Assembly (NCBI RefSeq): GCF_029407905.1
Contig: NC_073628.1
Coordinates: forward strand, 51,357,501-51,421,500
Length of the DNA stretch: 64,000 bases
Direction: 5' to 3'
Source of the DNA: Bubalus kerabau
Lineage: Eukaryota > Chordata > Mammalia > Artiodactyla > Bovidae
Shown here: positions 10,125 to 20,654 of the stretch, piece after piece
Position numbering within the stretch: the first letter of the stretch is position 1
How the letters are laid out: each line of letters starts with the position of its first letter
Program-made: the position numbers and the translations under genes
Notes under the pieces: generated by a model
Databases searched by the model: none
Told to the model about the DNA's origin: nothing
The model's input: the letters and a program-made list of their open reading frames with translations, nothing else

Positions 10125-10850
10125 TCCTTTTTGTTATTAAACTTTTATTTTGTATCGGGGTCTTCCCAGATGGCACTAGTGATAAAGAACCTGCCTGCCA
10201 GGAGACATAAGAGACACAGGTTCAGTCTCTGGGTTGGGAAGACCCCTGTGGAGGAGGGCATAGCAACCTTTTCCAGTGTTCTTGCCTGGAGAATCCCATG
10301 GACAGAGGAGCCTGGCGGGCTACAGTCCAGGTCCACAAAGAGTCGGACGTGACTGAAGTGATTTAGCACAGCATTTTGTATTGGAGGATAGCTGACTAAC
10401 AATGTTGTAATTTTAGGTGGACAGCAAAGGGACTCAGCCATACATATACATGTATCCATTTTTCCCTAAACTCCCCTCCCATCCAGGCTGCCACATAACT
10501 TTGGGTGCTAAGTAGGTCTTTGTTGGTTACCCATTTTAAATATAGCAGTGTGTACATGTCCATCCCGAACTCCCTATCTCTTCCCCCATCCTTCCCCTGG
10601 CAGCTGTAAGTTCATTCTCTAAATCTGTGAGTCTGTTTCTGTTTTGTAAACAAGTTCATATGTATCATGTCTTTTTAGATTCCTCATATAAGGGATGTCA
10701 AGTGATGTTTCTGCTTCTCCGTCTGACTTATTTCACTAGTATGACAATCTCTAGGTCAGTCCATGTTGCTGCAATGGCATTGTTTCATTCTTTTTAATGT
10801 CTGAGTAATATTCCATTGTATATATGTACCACATCTTCTTTATTCATTAC
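10125..10850 (-). mobile_element. L1 3' end split by a Bov-tA
   Basis: Antisense L1 pieces at 10125-10146 and 10382-10850. Hallmarks: GGAGGATAGCTGACTAACAATG, GGACAGCAAAGGGACTCAGC, CTAGGTCAGTCCATGTTGCTG, GTAATATTCCATTGTATATA. It is non-coding and 5'-truncated. Confidence 0.85.
10156..10372 (+). mobile_element. Bov-tA SINE nested in L1
   Basis: A full sense copy, from a tRNA-like head CTTCCCAGATGGCACTAGTG to GAGTCGGACGTGACTGAAG. The perfect 9-bp duplication ATTTTGTAT lies at 10147-10155 and 10373-10381, so it entered an existing L1. Confidence 0.93.
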
Positions 10851-10914
10851 AAATGTTATAGTTTTCAATTTTCTATCTTGGAATATTTAGTCTTGCAAAA
10901 AACAATTAATATAT

Positions 10915-11060
10915 CCTGACAAGAGCTCTAGGAGGCAGCAAGTGTTGTTCCTATTCTGTATCTGGTGAGACTGAGGTTGTAAGATTGACACACATCTGAA
11001 GATGCAGCTGGAGACTATACTTGGGACTCCCTGACACCTAGGTCTGTGTCTTCCACTGGG
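10915..11060 (-). mobile_element. MIR SINE (antisense)
   Basis: GGAGGCAGCAAGTGTTGTTC, GGTGAGACTGAGGTTGTAAG and GGAGACTATACTTGGGACTC follow the antisense MIR order. Confidence 0.6.
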
Positions 11061-11119
11061 CCTTACTTCTTTCCAAAGAGATTCACAGTTAGGGGATCAA
11101 AATTATTCTTATTTAGCAA

Positions 11120-11495
11120 TAACAGCTACCATTTATTGACAGCAGGCATATTGTGTGCATGCTCAGTCCCTCAGTCATGTCGGACTCCTTGCAACCCCAT
11201 AGACTGCAACCCCCAGGCTCTTCTGTCCATGGAATTTTCCAGGCAAGAATACTGGAGTGGGTTGCCATTTCCTACTCCAATCAGTGGCAAATGGCATATA
11301 AAATACTCTGCATACATGACCTCATTCAGTTCTCCCAGCAACCACATGGAGCTAATGAGATTTCCATCGACACCTTGCAGATAAGAAGGACTCAGGGAGG
11401 GTAAGACATTTGCTTAAGGTAGCTTAGTTGGGAAGTGATGGAGTTTGAACTCAGGTCTCATTTGCTCTAAGTCTCAGCCTACACCACCAAACCCA
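11120..11495 (-). mobile_element. MIR SINE (antisense) split by a Bov fragment
   Basis: Left piece GCTACCATTTATTGACAGCA. The right piece from 11281 has TGACCTCATTCAGTTCTCCC, GATAAGAAGGACTCAGGGAG and GAGTTTGAACTCAGGTCTCA. It is interrupted at ~11153-11280. Confidence 0.65.
11153..11280 (-). mobile_element. Truncated Bov-A/Bov-tA fragment
   Basis: Antisense: CTCAGTCCCTCAGTCATGTC, ACTGCAACCCCCAGGCTCTT, CCAGGCAAGAATACTGGAGT. It stops before the tRNA-derived part, so it is a 5'-truncated copy or a Bov-A monomer. Confidence 0.85.
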
Positions 11496-11759
11496 AATGC
11501 CTTTACAGGTCCTGAGGATCCATCTGAGAACAAGAGCTTTGAGGCCAGAGACTCTGAGCATTAGAGCTTTTGAGTATCAATGGACTGTAAACAACACGAT
11601 GGCAAGGCTAGTTCATAATGCAGCCCAGGGCTTAGCACAGACTCTGACTAGCTCTAGGAATGCTCACCCAGTCCGTTTCAAAGGGCAAAGGGCAAAGGGG
11701 AATTTATATAAATGTCATCAATAGACCAGCTTCTGTTGGCCCAACCTAGTCCTTAGAGG

Positions 11760-12032
11760 TGGAGAAGGCAATGGTACCCCACTCCAGTACTCTTGCCTGG
11801 AAAATCCCATGGATGGAGGAGCCTGGTAGGCTGCAATCCATGGGGTCGCGAAGAGTCGGACACGACTGAGCGACTTCACTTTCACTTTTCACTTTCATGC
11901 ATTGGAGGAGGAAATGGCAACCCACTCCAGTGTTCTTGCCTGGAGAATCCCAGGGACGGGGGAGCCTGGTAGGCTGCCGTCTATGGGGTCGCACAGAGTC
12001 GGACACAACTGAAGTGACTTAGCAGCAGCAGC
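11760..12032 (+). mobile_element. Bov-A2 dimeric SINE with (AGC)n tail
   Basis: Two Bov-A units and a tail of four AGC triplets. The perfect 12-bp duplication AGTCCTTAGAGG lies at 11748-11759 and 12033-12044. It is close in sequence to the copies at 2.1 and 60.2 kb. Confidence 0.93.
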
Positions 12033-12044
12033 AGTCCTTAGAGG

Positions 12045-12504
12045 GAAGGCCCTGATGGGTTTTATCATGCTTCCCTTTGGGCTGGATTTGGTTTATGGTG
12101 ATAACAGCTTCTTTTGGACAGTGTTTTGGTTGGATGAGTTACCATATTTTATCTCCCAGGAAAGCTGGAGAAGTACTATTGGGATTTAAGATGTCATGCC
12201 AACAGGATGGCATGATGCCTACTTACAACATGACAAGGAGTTAACTCTTTTGACAGTGCTTCTCCCCAGTTTCTGTCCTTTAAAGCAGAACAAGTTCTCT
12301 GCACTTGCCTCTCCACCAGCTTGATATCTTGGAATCCAGAGGCTTAGCTCTCATTGCCTTCTTCCTTCCTACGGCACAGATTGTGAAGAGGAGGTCTTCT
12401 TGTCATTGGCTCCAAGATACTATCTTGCCAGGAAGTGCTGAGTTGAATAAAATTATTTCAAGTTAATAATGTATTTTAATGAATGATATTTTAAATCAAT
12501 GAAT
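12045..12504. other. No feature recognised
   Basis: Unique-looking DNA. The inverted motif ATGTCATGCCAACAGGATGGCATGAT at 12191-12216 is partly palindromic, but short. Confidence 0.4.
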
Positions 12505-12770
12505 TTTAACTTGTAGTACAATGTACAAAACAAGTAGCTTACCATTTTAACCATTTTAACTGTGCAACTCAGTGACATCAAATACATTCATACTGTTGTG
12601 CAACCATCACCATTATCACCATTATCCACTTCCAGAACATTTTGATTATCTCAAACTGAAACTCCATCCACATTAAACAATAGCTCTCCATCAGTCCTCT
12701 CCCCAGTCCTTGGTAACCACTATTCCACTTCCTGTCTCTCATTTTATCTCTTAGTCTCTTTGTTTTGAAT
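12505..12770 (-). mobile_element. Older L1 (L1MA/L1MB-type) 3' end, antisense
   Basis: CATTTTAACTGTGCAACTCA, GTTGTGCAACCATCACC, CATTAAACAATAGCTCTCCA and CTTGGTAACCACTATTCCAC follow the antisense order of L1MA/MB 3' UTR. Confidence 0.8.
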
Positions 12771-13309
12771 GGAGACTAAGAAGTGCCAGCCCCGAGTGAA
12801 TGGTCGTGGAAGTCATCCATGCTGTGAAGAGATGGGAGACTGTTTTCCTCCTGCTGTCTAGGAGGAAAGAATGAGTGTAGCTGGTGGAAGAGGGGAGGGA
12901 AAAGAGAAGGTGCCCTGGGAGACCTCCCCGAGCCAGGCCTTGGCCATGCAACACAAGATAAAACCCGTCTTCCCAATGAACTTTGAAGCTAGCTTCATAT
13001 CTGGGCATAAAATGGTGTTTGAAATACACTTCTCCCCTCAACAGTCTGAACGGATCCTGTTCCAGTTCTAGAAAACAAGACCCAAGTGGCTGCAAGATGT
13101 TCAGGACTTGTTGTGACCACGAGCTTTACAAATCGGTCAGCCACGTCTGCTAACCTTTGCTTCCCCACCGCTGTTCTGCCCCGAGTGTTCCCTGCATGTC
13201 TCTGCTGGGAGGGCTGGGCAGAGCCAGTTTGGGGTGGGGACCGTAAGCCCCTGGGTTGTGGTGCCGTGAGCCCCTCCACACGTACAGTGGTTACCAGCAT
13301 GGATCCAGG
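12771..13309. other. No feature recognised
   Basis: Several overlapping open frames occur on both strands, but I find no convincing exon signals. 13140-13300 is mildly CpG-bearing. Confidence 0.35.
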
Positions 13310-13412
13310 TCAGCCACATGTCTATCAAGTCTGGGCTCTGTCACTTATATTTGGTGGCCTTAGTAAATGACTTGACCTCTGAATCTTATTTCCTCATCTA
13401 TAAAGAAGATCT
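13310..13412 (+). mobile_element. MIR SINE, 5' half
   Basis: TCTGGGCTCTGTCACTTATA, AATGACTTGACCTCTGAATC and TTCCTCATCTATAAAGAAGA match MIR. It is cut off by the Bov-tA at 13413. Confidence 0.65.
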
Positions 13413-13632
13413 GCTTCTGTGCTGTGCTCAGTTGTGTCTGACTCTTTGTGACCCCATGGCCTGTAGCCCACAAGGCTCCTCTGACCATGTTATCTTCCAG
13501 GCAAGAATCCTGGAGTGGGTTGTCATTTCCTTCTCCAGGGGATCTTCCCGACCCAGGGATTGAACTCACATCTCTTGTTTCCTGCATTGGCAGGTGGATT
13601 CTTTACCACTGTGCCACCTAGGAAGTCTAAGT
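13413..13632 (-). mobile_element. Bov-tA SINE
   Basis: A full antisense copy: GCTCAGTTGTGTCTGACTCT to CCACTGTGCCACCTAGGAAG. Confidence 0.88.
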
Positions 13633-13674
13633 GGTCTCAGATACTTGTTTCATGGTGTTGTGGTGAACTTTAAT

Positions 13675-14000
13675 ATTGGTTAATATTTATTGAGCATTTA
13701 AATGGTGCTGGGCATGTTAACTGCTTCACATGAGTTTACTCATCTAATTCTCACAACAACTCTTTGTAATTGATAGGATTATTATTTCCATTTTACAGAT
13801 GAAGAAACTGAGGCTCCAAGGGCAATTAATCTTGTTTAAGGTCAAATACCTATTTTAGCTATAGCTATTTTGTGAGGAAAATGCATGCACCCACATCTTT
13901 CTGATTCCAGAGGTAATCTCTTAACCAGAAAATGGAATGAAGTGTGTAAAGCACTGAGAACACAGTAGGCACTCAAAACAAGCTACTTACTATGAGAAAT
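13675..14000 (-). mobile_element. MIR SINE (antisense)
   Basis: ATTTATTGAGCATTTAAATGG, CATTTTACAGATGAAGAAACTG, AGAGGTAATCTCTTAACCAG are diagnostic. A second MIR-like tail, GTAAAGCACTGAGAACACAG, follows at 13945-13985. Confidence 0.75.
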
Positions 14001-14135
14001 AGAATATATGGAGTGTGGTGAGATTGATGCTTCTTTAGCCTTGGGGGGTGAACAAATGCTCTGAAGATAAAAGCCAGAGACTTACCTCAGTCTGTGCTAC
14101 TCTGTTTAAAAGTTTTTTTTTTTTTTTTTAAATCA

Positions 14136-15640
14136 AAGATGTGATCACTCACCTAAAGCCAGATATCCTGGAGTGCGAAGTCAAGTGGGCCTTAGGAAGC
14201 ATCATTACGAATAAAGCTAGTGGAGGTGATGGAATTCCAGTTGAGCTATTCCAAATCCTAAAAGATGATGCTGTGAAAGTGCACTCAATATGCCAACATA
14301 TTTGGAAAACTAAACAGTGGCCACAGGACTGGAAAAGGTCAGTTTTCATTCCAATTCCAAAGAAAGGCAATGCCAAAGAATGTTCAAACTGCTGCACAAT
14401 TGCACTCATTTCACATGCTAGCAAGGTAATACTCAAAATCCTTCAAGCTAGGCTTCAACAGTACATGAACCGAGAACTTCCAGATGTTCAAGCTGGATTT
14501 AGAAAAGGCAGAGGAATCAGAAATCAAATTGCCAACATCTGTTGGATCATCGAAAAAGCAAGAAAATTCCAGATAAACATCTACTTCTGCTTCATTGACT
14601 ACGCTAAAGCCTTTGACTGTGTGGATCAGAACAAACTGGGAAATTCTTGGAGATGGAAATATCAGACCACCTGACCTGCCTCTTGAGAAATCTGTGTACA
14701 GGTCAAGAAGCAACAGGTAGAACTGAACATGGAACAATGGACTGGTTCAAAACTGGGAAAGGAGTACGTCAAGGCTGTATATTGTCACCCTGCTTATTTA
14801 ACTTATCTGCAGAGTATATCATGCAAAATGACAGGCTGGATAACACAGGCTGGAATCAAGATTGCTGGGAGAAGCATCAATAACCTCAGATATGCAGATG
14901 ACACTACCCTTATGGTAGAAAGTGAAATGGAACTGAAGAACTTCTTGATGATGGTGAAAGGAGAGTGAAAAAGCTGGTTTAAAACTCAACGTTCAAAAAA
15001 TGAAGATCATGGCATACAGTCCTATCATTTCATGGCAAATAGATGGGGAAACAATAGAAACAGACTTTATTTTCTTGGGCTCCAAAATCGCTGTGGACGA
15101 TAACTGCAGTCATGAAATTAAAAGACACTTGCTTCTTGGAAGAAAAGCTATGACCAACCTAGACAGCATATTAAAAAGCAGAGATGTTACTTTACCAACA
15201 AAGTCTGTATAGTCAAAGCTTTGGTTTTTCCAGTAATCATGTATGGACCATAAAGAAGGCTGAGTGCCCAAAAATTGATGCTTTCAAACTGTGGCGTTGG
15301 AGAAGACTCTTGAGAGTCCCTTGGACTGCAAGGAAATCCAAGCAATCAATCCTCAAGGAAATCAATCCTCAATATTCATTGGAAGGACTGATGCTAAAGC
15401 TGAAACTCCAAAACTTTGGCCATCTGATGCGAAGAACTGGCTCATTGGAAAAGGCCTTGATGCTGGGGAAGACTGAGGGCAGGAGGAGAAGGGGATGACA
15501 GAAGACAAGATGGTTGGGTGGCATCACTGGCTCAATCGACTTGAGTTTGGGTAAACTCTGGGAGTTGGTGATGGACAGGGTAGCCTGGCATGCTGTAGTC
15601 CATGGGGTTGCAGAGTCAGACACAACTGAGTGACTAAACA
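14136..15640 (+). mobile_element. BovB (RTE) LINE, RT domain to 3' end
   Basis: A 1.5-kb sense copy, 5'-truncated in the reverse transcriptase domain (full BovB is about 3.2 kb). It runs through thumb and 3' UTR to GAGTCAGACACAACTGAGTG with an ACAACAAC-rich tail. It seems to have landed in an antisense L1, whose tail is the T run at 14106-14128 and whose body resumes at 15650. Confidence 0.93.
14141..14968 (+). pseudogene. Broken BovB reverse transcriptase
   Basis: RTE-type reverse transcriptase remnant. RT motif A (Phe-Ile-Asp-Tyr-Ala-Lys-Ala-Phe-Asp) is coded at 14591-14617. Motif B (Gly-Val-Arg-Gln-Gly-Cys) lies at 14761-14790. The catalytic Tyr-Ala-Asp-Asp is at 14891-14902. Motifs A and C sit in one frame and motif B in another, so at least two frameshifts separate them, and stops follow. 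The catalytic residues survive but the protein cannot be made. The apurinic endonuclease part is absent. Confidence 0.92.
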
Positions 15641-15644
15641 ACAA

Positions 15645-15830
15645 CAACATAATTGATTTATAATGTTGTATGTATATACATGTACATGCACACATATATA
15701 TACTTTTTCATATTCTTTTCCATATCATTTATTACACAATATTGACTATATTTCCCTGTGCTATGCTATAGGACCTTGTTGTTTGCCTATTTTATACATA
15801 GTCGTTGGTGTCTGCTACTTTTTCTTGTTG
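15645..15830 (-). mobile_element. L1 3' end (antisense)
   Basis: TTGATTTATAATGTTGTATG, TTCTTTTCCATATCATTTAT, ACTATATTTCCCTGTGCTAT and CTTGTTGTTTGCCTATTTTA follow antisense L1 3' UTR order. It probably hosts the BovB insertion on its left. Confidence 0.75.
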
Positions 15831-16784
15831 TGTCTACTCTCCCGCAGATCATTGTACACTCCTTAGAAAAGAAGGCCACTCTGCAGGAACATGGCTGTTT
15901 CCTTGTAAATATGGCACCTGGCTAGCTCCCCTGAGGGCTGAAAAGAAGAAATAGTAAATGAGTAGACCAAAATACTTAATACACCTCCTACTGGAAGGAG
16001 GTGATTGTGTGACTGGGCTGGAAGAGATACAGAGTTCAGGTTATGGCTTGTGTTGGGTTTTCCACCCACTGCCTATGGAATGGGGTTGGGCCTAATAACG
16101 TTTGCAAAGGGTCTTTGAAATTTCTGAGATGAAAGGCCATGGCCCATTTTTCAAGGAGTTTTGCCAGTTCTCATTGATCTGTTTGTCTGCTATTGGGGAT
16201 GCACAGCAATTAAATAATATGTGAACATCAAAGATGTGTTATACCACACAGAGGTGTGTTATCCTCACTGCCTAACTCAGTGTCCCGCATGTATAATGGG
16301 AGGGATCTCTATAGTCATTTCCTTCATTAATGTAGATGGGGGTCATCTGGGTTTTCTCACTGGCTCTGGCTTTCTTCATTGAGCCAATCCCCTCTTCTGT
16401 TAGTTGGGTATGCAACTGTGAGGTGCTGTGGAGGGATAGGAGGTGAGGAGAGGACTAGAGTGTTCTTTCTATTTGCATGGCAATCAGAGCTTGTAATAGT
16501 CAATGCATGGGAGTTCCTAGCACTAGGGGCAAGTGTGTGTATGTGCTGGTGTTCGGGTGTGTGATAAAAACCAAACACAGAGCAAAAATGAAGTTGCCAA
16601 CTCTAAAGAGGTCAAAATTCAGTGCTATAGTGAACAGTCTTCTGAGGAGTCTGCGAATCTGAGCAAGGCATTTGGACCAAAGTTAAACTCTCAAGAAACC
16701 AGTCTGGGAACATATATGCACCTCTGAGGCAATGCTTGGGAGAATCCCATGCATCTCTCAGAAGCCATCGCACTTACTTGGCCA
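15831..16784. other. No feature recognised
   Basis: Unique-looking DNA, moderately AT-rich. Short overlapping open frames at 16357-16727 lack splice or domain support. Confidence 0.4.
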
Positions 16785-16789
16785 AGGTT

Positions 16790-16885
16790 AGATAGATTAT
16801 ATATATATACATTATATAATATATTATATATAATGTATATATATAATCTATACAATATCTATACATATATATTTGTATATATATT
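16790..16885. repeat. AT-rich palindrome
   Basis: The left arm at 16794-16820 (begins AGATTATATATATATACATT) pairs with the right arm at 16823-16848 (ends ATATATATAATCT), nearly without a loop. Flanking GATAGA and TCTATA steps extend the symmetry. More TATATA follows to 16885. Confidence 0.85.
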
Positions 16886-16946
16886 TACTGTTTCTATTGG
16901 CTGAGCAATGTTATTGTTGATACAAAGAAGCCTGGGTGTTCTTTCA

Positions 16947-17046
16947 GAGAGTGCTCAGATTTTCTTCATCATGAACATGGTGAGGCTGTCTGTTGTCCTT
17001 AGTTTGCTAGGAGGCTGCCCAGCATTGCTTTCCTGCACGATTTCAG
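16947..17046 (+). other. Candidate first coding exon with signal peptide
   Basis: After an acceptor-like GGGTGTTCTTTCAG (ending 16946), an open frame starts at ATG 16971, or better at ATG 16977. The latter has A at -3 and G at +4 (AACATGG). About 23 residues follow: Val-Arg, then Leu-Ser-Val-Val-Leu-Ser-Leu-Leu-Gly-Gly-Cys and Ala-Leu-Leu-Ser-Cys. That is the charge and hydrophobic pattern of a secretory signal peptide. The frame meets a consensus donor CAG|GTGAG at 17046/17047 (phase 1). I do not recognise the protein, and no second exon was found. The pattern may be chance. Confidence 0.22.
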
Positions 17047-17536
17047 GTGAGACGCCATCTGTCTTCAGCCAAGAGAGGTGGCCTGGCTGGCTGTGTGCAC
17101 TGATGTGGGGCTACAGGTGCCCTATGCCTGCTTGGGGATGGTATAGAATAATTTCTGACTTTCCTCCAGGAAGTCTACACCATCAGTCAATCTGATAAAG
17201 TCATTTGTGCAAAGGGCATCCTGGTGTGGTGGGCAGAGTCCTGAATATTAAATCAGAGCACCTGGGTATAAATACTAATGGCTCAGCTTCTTACAAAGCT
17301 GCATTAGCCTTGCTTTCTTCACTTAGTGACACAGGTATATTCGGATCTCGTTCCTATAAGCTGTTTTGTGGGTGGATGAATGTGAATGTAAGGGACCATA
17401 TGGAGGAAGGGGTCGTGGGTAGTGTTGGGAGAGAGGTAGAGGATGAACCAACATGCCAGCTCAAGTCAACATTTTAATTATATCTTCTGGAGAAACTACC
17501 CTTTCCGTCAACATCCAACCAGAGGAACTCCATTTC
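17047..17536. other. No feature recognised
   Basis: Unique-looking DNA downstream of the candidate exon. A faint MIR-like block lies at 17230-17360. Confidence 0.35.
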
Positions 17537-18053
17537 AGATGACTTCCTCCTTGGAAGAAAAGCTATGACCAACCTAGACAGCATATTAAAAAGCAGAGAC
17601 ATTACTTTGCCAACAAAGGTCGATATGGGGTTTCCAGTAGTCATGTATGGATGTGAGAGTTAAACCATAAAGGAGGCTGAGGACCAAAGAGCTGATGCTT
17701 TCAAATGGTGGTGCTGGAGAAGACTCTTGGACAGCAAAGAGATAAAACTAGTCAACCCTAAAGGAAATCAACCCTGAATATTTATTGAAAGGGCTGATGC
17801 TGAAGCTGAAGCTCCAATACTTTGGCCACCTGATGTGAAGAGCTGACTCCTTAGAAAAGACCCTGATGTTGGGAAAGATTGAGGGCTGGAGGAAAAGAGG
17901 GCTACAGGGGATGAGATGATTGGATGGCATCATGGACTCAATGGACATGAGTTTGAGCAAGCTCCAGGAGATGGTGAAAGACAGGGAAGCCTGGCATGCT
18001 GCAGTTCATGGGATTGCAAAGAGTTGGACATGACTGAGTGACTGAATAACAAC
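17537..18053 (+). mobile_element. BovB 3' end
   Basis: Sense, from CTTCCTCCTTGGAAGAAAAGC through GTTGGACATGACTGAGTGAC with an AATAACAACAAC tail. It is 5'-truncated, with frames broken. No clear target duplication was seen. Confidence 0.9.
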
Positions 18054-18156
18054 AACCCAAAATCACATAACTAAGAACCCAGGAACCAGAATAACAGATG
18101 ATACTGGATAAGCACTCATGGGTGACAGAATAATTGGGCATGTAATGAAATGTGAT

Positions 18157-18892
18157 TATAAAGAGCCTCTTATGAAAGTGAAAGAAGAGAGTGAAAAAAT
18201 TGGCTTAAAACTCAACATTCAAAAAAACAAGATCTTGGAATCTGGTCCCATCACTTCATGGCCAATATATAGGGAAACAGTGGAAACAGTAACAGACTTT
18301 ATTTTCTTGGGCTCCAAAATCATTGCAGATGGTGACTACAGCCATGAAATTAAGATGCTTTCTCCTTGGAAGAAAAGCTATGACAAACCTAGACAGCATA
18401 TTAAAAAGCAGAGACATTATTTTGCCAACTAAGGTCCATCTAGTCAAAGCTATGGTTTTTCCAGTAGTTATGTATGGATGTGAGAGTTGGACTATAAAGA
18501 AAGCTGAGCACTGAAGAGTTGATGCTTTTGAACTGTGATGTTGGAGAAGACTCTTGAGAGTCCCTTGGACCGCAAGGAGATCCAACCAGTCTATCCTAAA
18601 GGAAATCAGTCCTGAATATTCATTGGAAGGACTGATGCTGAAGCTGAAACTGCAATACTTTGGCCAACTGATGTGAAGAACTGGCTCATTGGAAAAGACC
18701 CTGATGCTGGGAAAGATTGAAGGCAGGAGGAGAAGGGGACGACAGAGGATGAGATGGTTGGATGGCATTGCAGACTCAATGGACATGAGTTTGAATAAAC
18801 TCGGGGAGTTGGTGATGGACAGTGAAGCCTGGTGTGCTGCAGTCCATGGGGTCACAAACAGTCGGATACGACTGAGCGACTGAATTGAACTG
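18157..18892 (+). mobile_element. BovB 3' end
   Basis: A 736-bp sense copy, 5'-truncated. The perfect 13-bp duplication AATGAAATGTGAT lies at 18144-18156 and 18893-18905. It sits only ~100 bp downstream of another BovB in the same orientation, as an independent insertion. Confidence 0.93.
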
Positions 18893-19158
18893 AATGAAAT
18901 GTGATAAGTAGACACCTTCTGGGTATTATGGGAGCATTTATTTACTGGTCTTAAAAGCATAACTTTAAGTGTAAGAACTCAGATCCATCAACGATAAATA
19001 AAAGATGCGCTAGGTTGCTCAATAAAGTTTTTTTAAAAAGTTCATTATGTATAATAGATTACAAACCCAGTATAGTTTTTTAGTTTCAAAATACTGTGTC
19101 ACTTATTAAGCTATTGTCTCCGAGCTTCAAGTACACTTTTCTGTACTTGGTTCTGACA

Positions 19159-19338
19159 CTGTGAAAGTCACTAAGTCGTGTCCGACTCTTTGTGACTCCA
19201 TGGAATCCATGGACTTCTCCAGGTCAGAATATTGGAGTGGGTTGCCTTTCCCTTCTCGAAGTGATCTTCCCAACCCAGGGATCGAACCCAGGTCTTCTGC
19301 ATGGCAGGCAGAGTCTTTACCATCTGAGCCACGGCTCC
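19159..19338 (-). mobile_element. Bov-tA SINE
   Basis: An antisense copy with a small internal loss near 19205 (the ACTGTAGCCC block is missing). It ends TTTACCATCTGAGCCACGG. Confidence 0.85.
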
Positions 19339-19349
19339 ACCACTGGGGC

Positions 19350-19700
19350 TCTGTAAATTACCTTTTGCAAAGCCGATTCGCCAGCGGCTCCGGGTAGCGC
19401 CGGTAGAGGGCGCTGGAGGCAGGCTGGAAGAGGTGGAAGGGAAGCGGACACGGCCCTTCTGCTTGGGTCTGGCTGCCTCTCAGAATTTCCGCAGGTGCTG
19501 CTGCTTCTCCACCCGCCACGGCCGGTTTATTCCGACAGCGGCAAGCGACTCCAGCTCGCAGCGCTTTTGATGCCCGCGCCGTCAGCCTCACGGCCGCCCG
19601 CCCACCCCTCTGCAGAGGCCTGGCCCCGCCTCCTCCTCTGCTTCTGCGTCTCAGCCGTTCCACCCACTTTTCCTCGCTTTCCCACCGCAGGGGCTGACTA
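19350..19700. other. CpG-rich patch, island-like
   Basis: About 350 bp, much richer in C+G and CpG than its surroundings (for example GATTCGCCAGCGGCTCCGGG and GGGCGCTGGAGG). It contains a 101-codon minus-strand open frame and a 91-codon plus frame. Neither resembles a protein I know. It could be an orphan CpG island, an old retro-copy or an LTR. No TATA or gene start is evident. Confidence 0.45.
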
Positions 19701-19853
19701 CATCTGCGCTTTTTATCTCTGTGATACCTTAGCTTTCTCTTTTGGCATTTTCAGGCTTTCAAAAGGCTAAACATTTTTTTTTTTTTTTTGCATCTAGATT
19801 CTTATACTTAGCATAATGCTTTAAAAAATATATATATACATATATATTTTATT

Positions 19854-19984
19854 GATCAGATCAGATCAGATCAGATTAGATCAGTCGCTCAGTCGTGTCC
19901 GACTCTTTGCGACCCCATGAATCGCAGCACGCCAGGCCTCCCTGTCCATCACCAACTCCCGGAGTTCACTGAGACTCGTGAAGT
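19854..19984 (-). mobile_element. BovB 3' end with GATCA-type tail
   Basis: A short antisense BovB (CAGTCGCTCAGTCGTGTCCG to GGAGTTCACTGAGACTC). The tail is six pentamers GATCA/GATTA at 19854-19884 in place of the usual GTTCA. It is inserted into an antisense L1 between TTTTATTGA and AAGTATAG. Confidence 0.88.
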
Positions 19985-20393
19985 ATAGTAAATTTACAAT
20001 ATTTCAGGCACAAATCAAAGTGATTCGGAATATGTATATTCTTTTTCAGATTCTTTACATTATAGGTTATTACAAGGTATTGAATTTAGTTCTCTGTGCT
20101 ATACAGTAGATCCTTGTCTGTTTTATGTATAGTAGTGTGTCTGTTAACCCTAGAGTCCTAATTCATCCTCCACCCGTTTTCCCTTTGGGTAACCATAAAT
20201 TTGTTTTCTATGTCTATGAGTCTTTTCCCGTTTTATAAGTTCATTTGTATCATTTTTTTTTAGAATCCGTGTTTTAAGTGGTATCATATGATATTTGTCT
20301 TTGTCTGACTTCACTTAGTATAATAGTCTTTAGGTCCATCCATGTTGCTGCAAATGGCATTATTTTATTCTTTTTTATGGCTGAGTAACAGTT
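19985..20393 (-). mobile_element. L1 3' UTR (antisense)
   Basis: Antisense L1 hallmarks: ACATTATAGGTTATTACAAGG, TCTCTGTGCTATACAGTAGA, GGTAACCATAAATTTGTTTTC, GTCCATCCATGTTGCTGCAAA. It is cut by the Bov-tA at 20394. Confidence 0.88.
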
Positions 20394-20605
20394 AATTTCC
20401 CTGGTGGCTCAGGTGGTAAAGAATCTGTCTGTAATGCAGGAGACCCAAGTTTGATCCCTGGGTTAGGAAGATCCCCTGGAGAAGGGAATGGCGGCCCATC
20501 CTAGTATTCTTGCCTGGAGAATCCCATGGACAGAGGAGCCTGGTGGACTGCAGCCCATGGGGTCACAAAGAGTTGGATGGGACTGAGTGACTAACACTTT
20601 CACTT
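20394..20605 (+). mobile_element. Bov-tA SINE
   Basis: A full sense copy from TTCCCTGGTGGCTCAGGTGG to GACTGAGTGACTAACACTTTC. A likely short duplication is AACAGTTAA on the left and AACAGTTCA on the right. Confidence 0.9.
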
Positions 20606-20654
20606 CCAACAGTTCATTTAGTTAACCATTCATATTAAATCATCTCTGTTCAAA

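Noticed and set aside
10131..10459. tRNA gene in SINE heads (A/B box-like sequence in CHR-2 and Bov-tA)
   Set aside because: The tRNA-like parts are SINE promoters without a foldable complete cloverleaf.
14141..15498. Functional BovB reverse transcriptase
   Set aside because: The motifs are split across frames, stops interrupt the reading, and the endonuclease half is missing.
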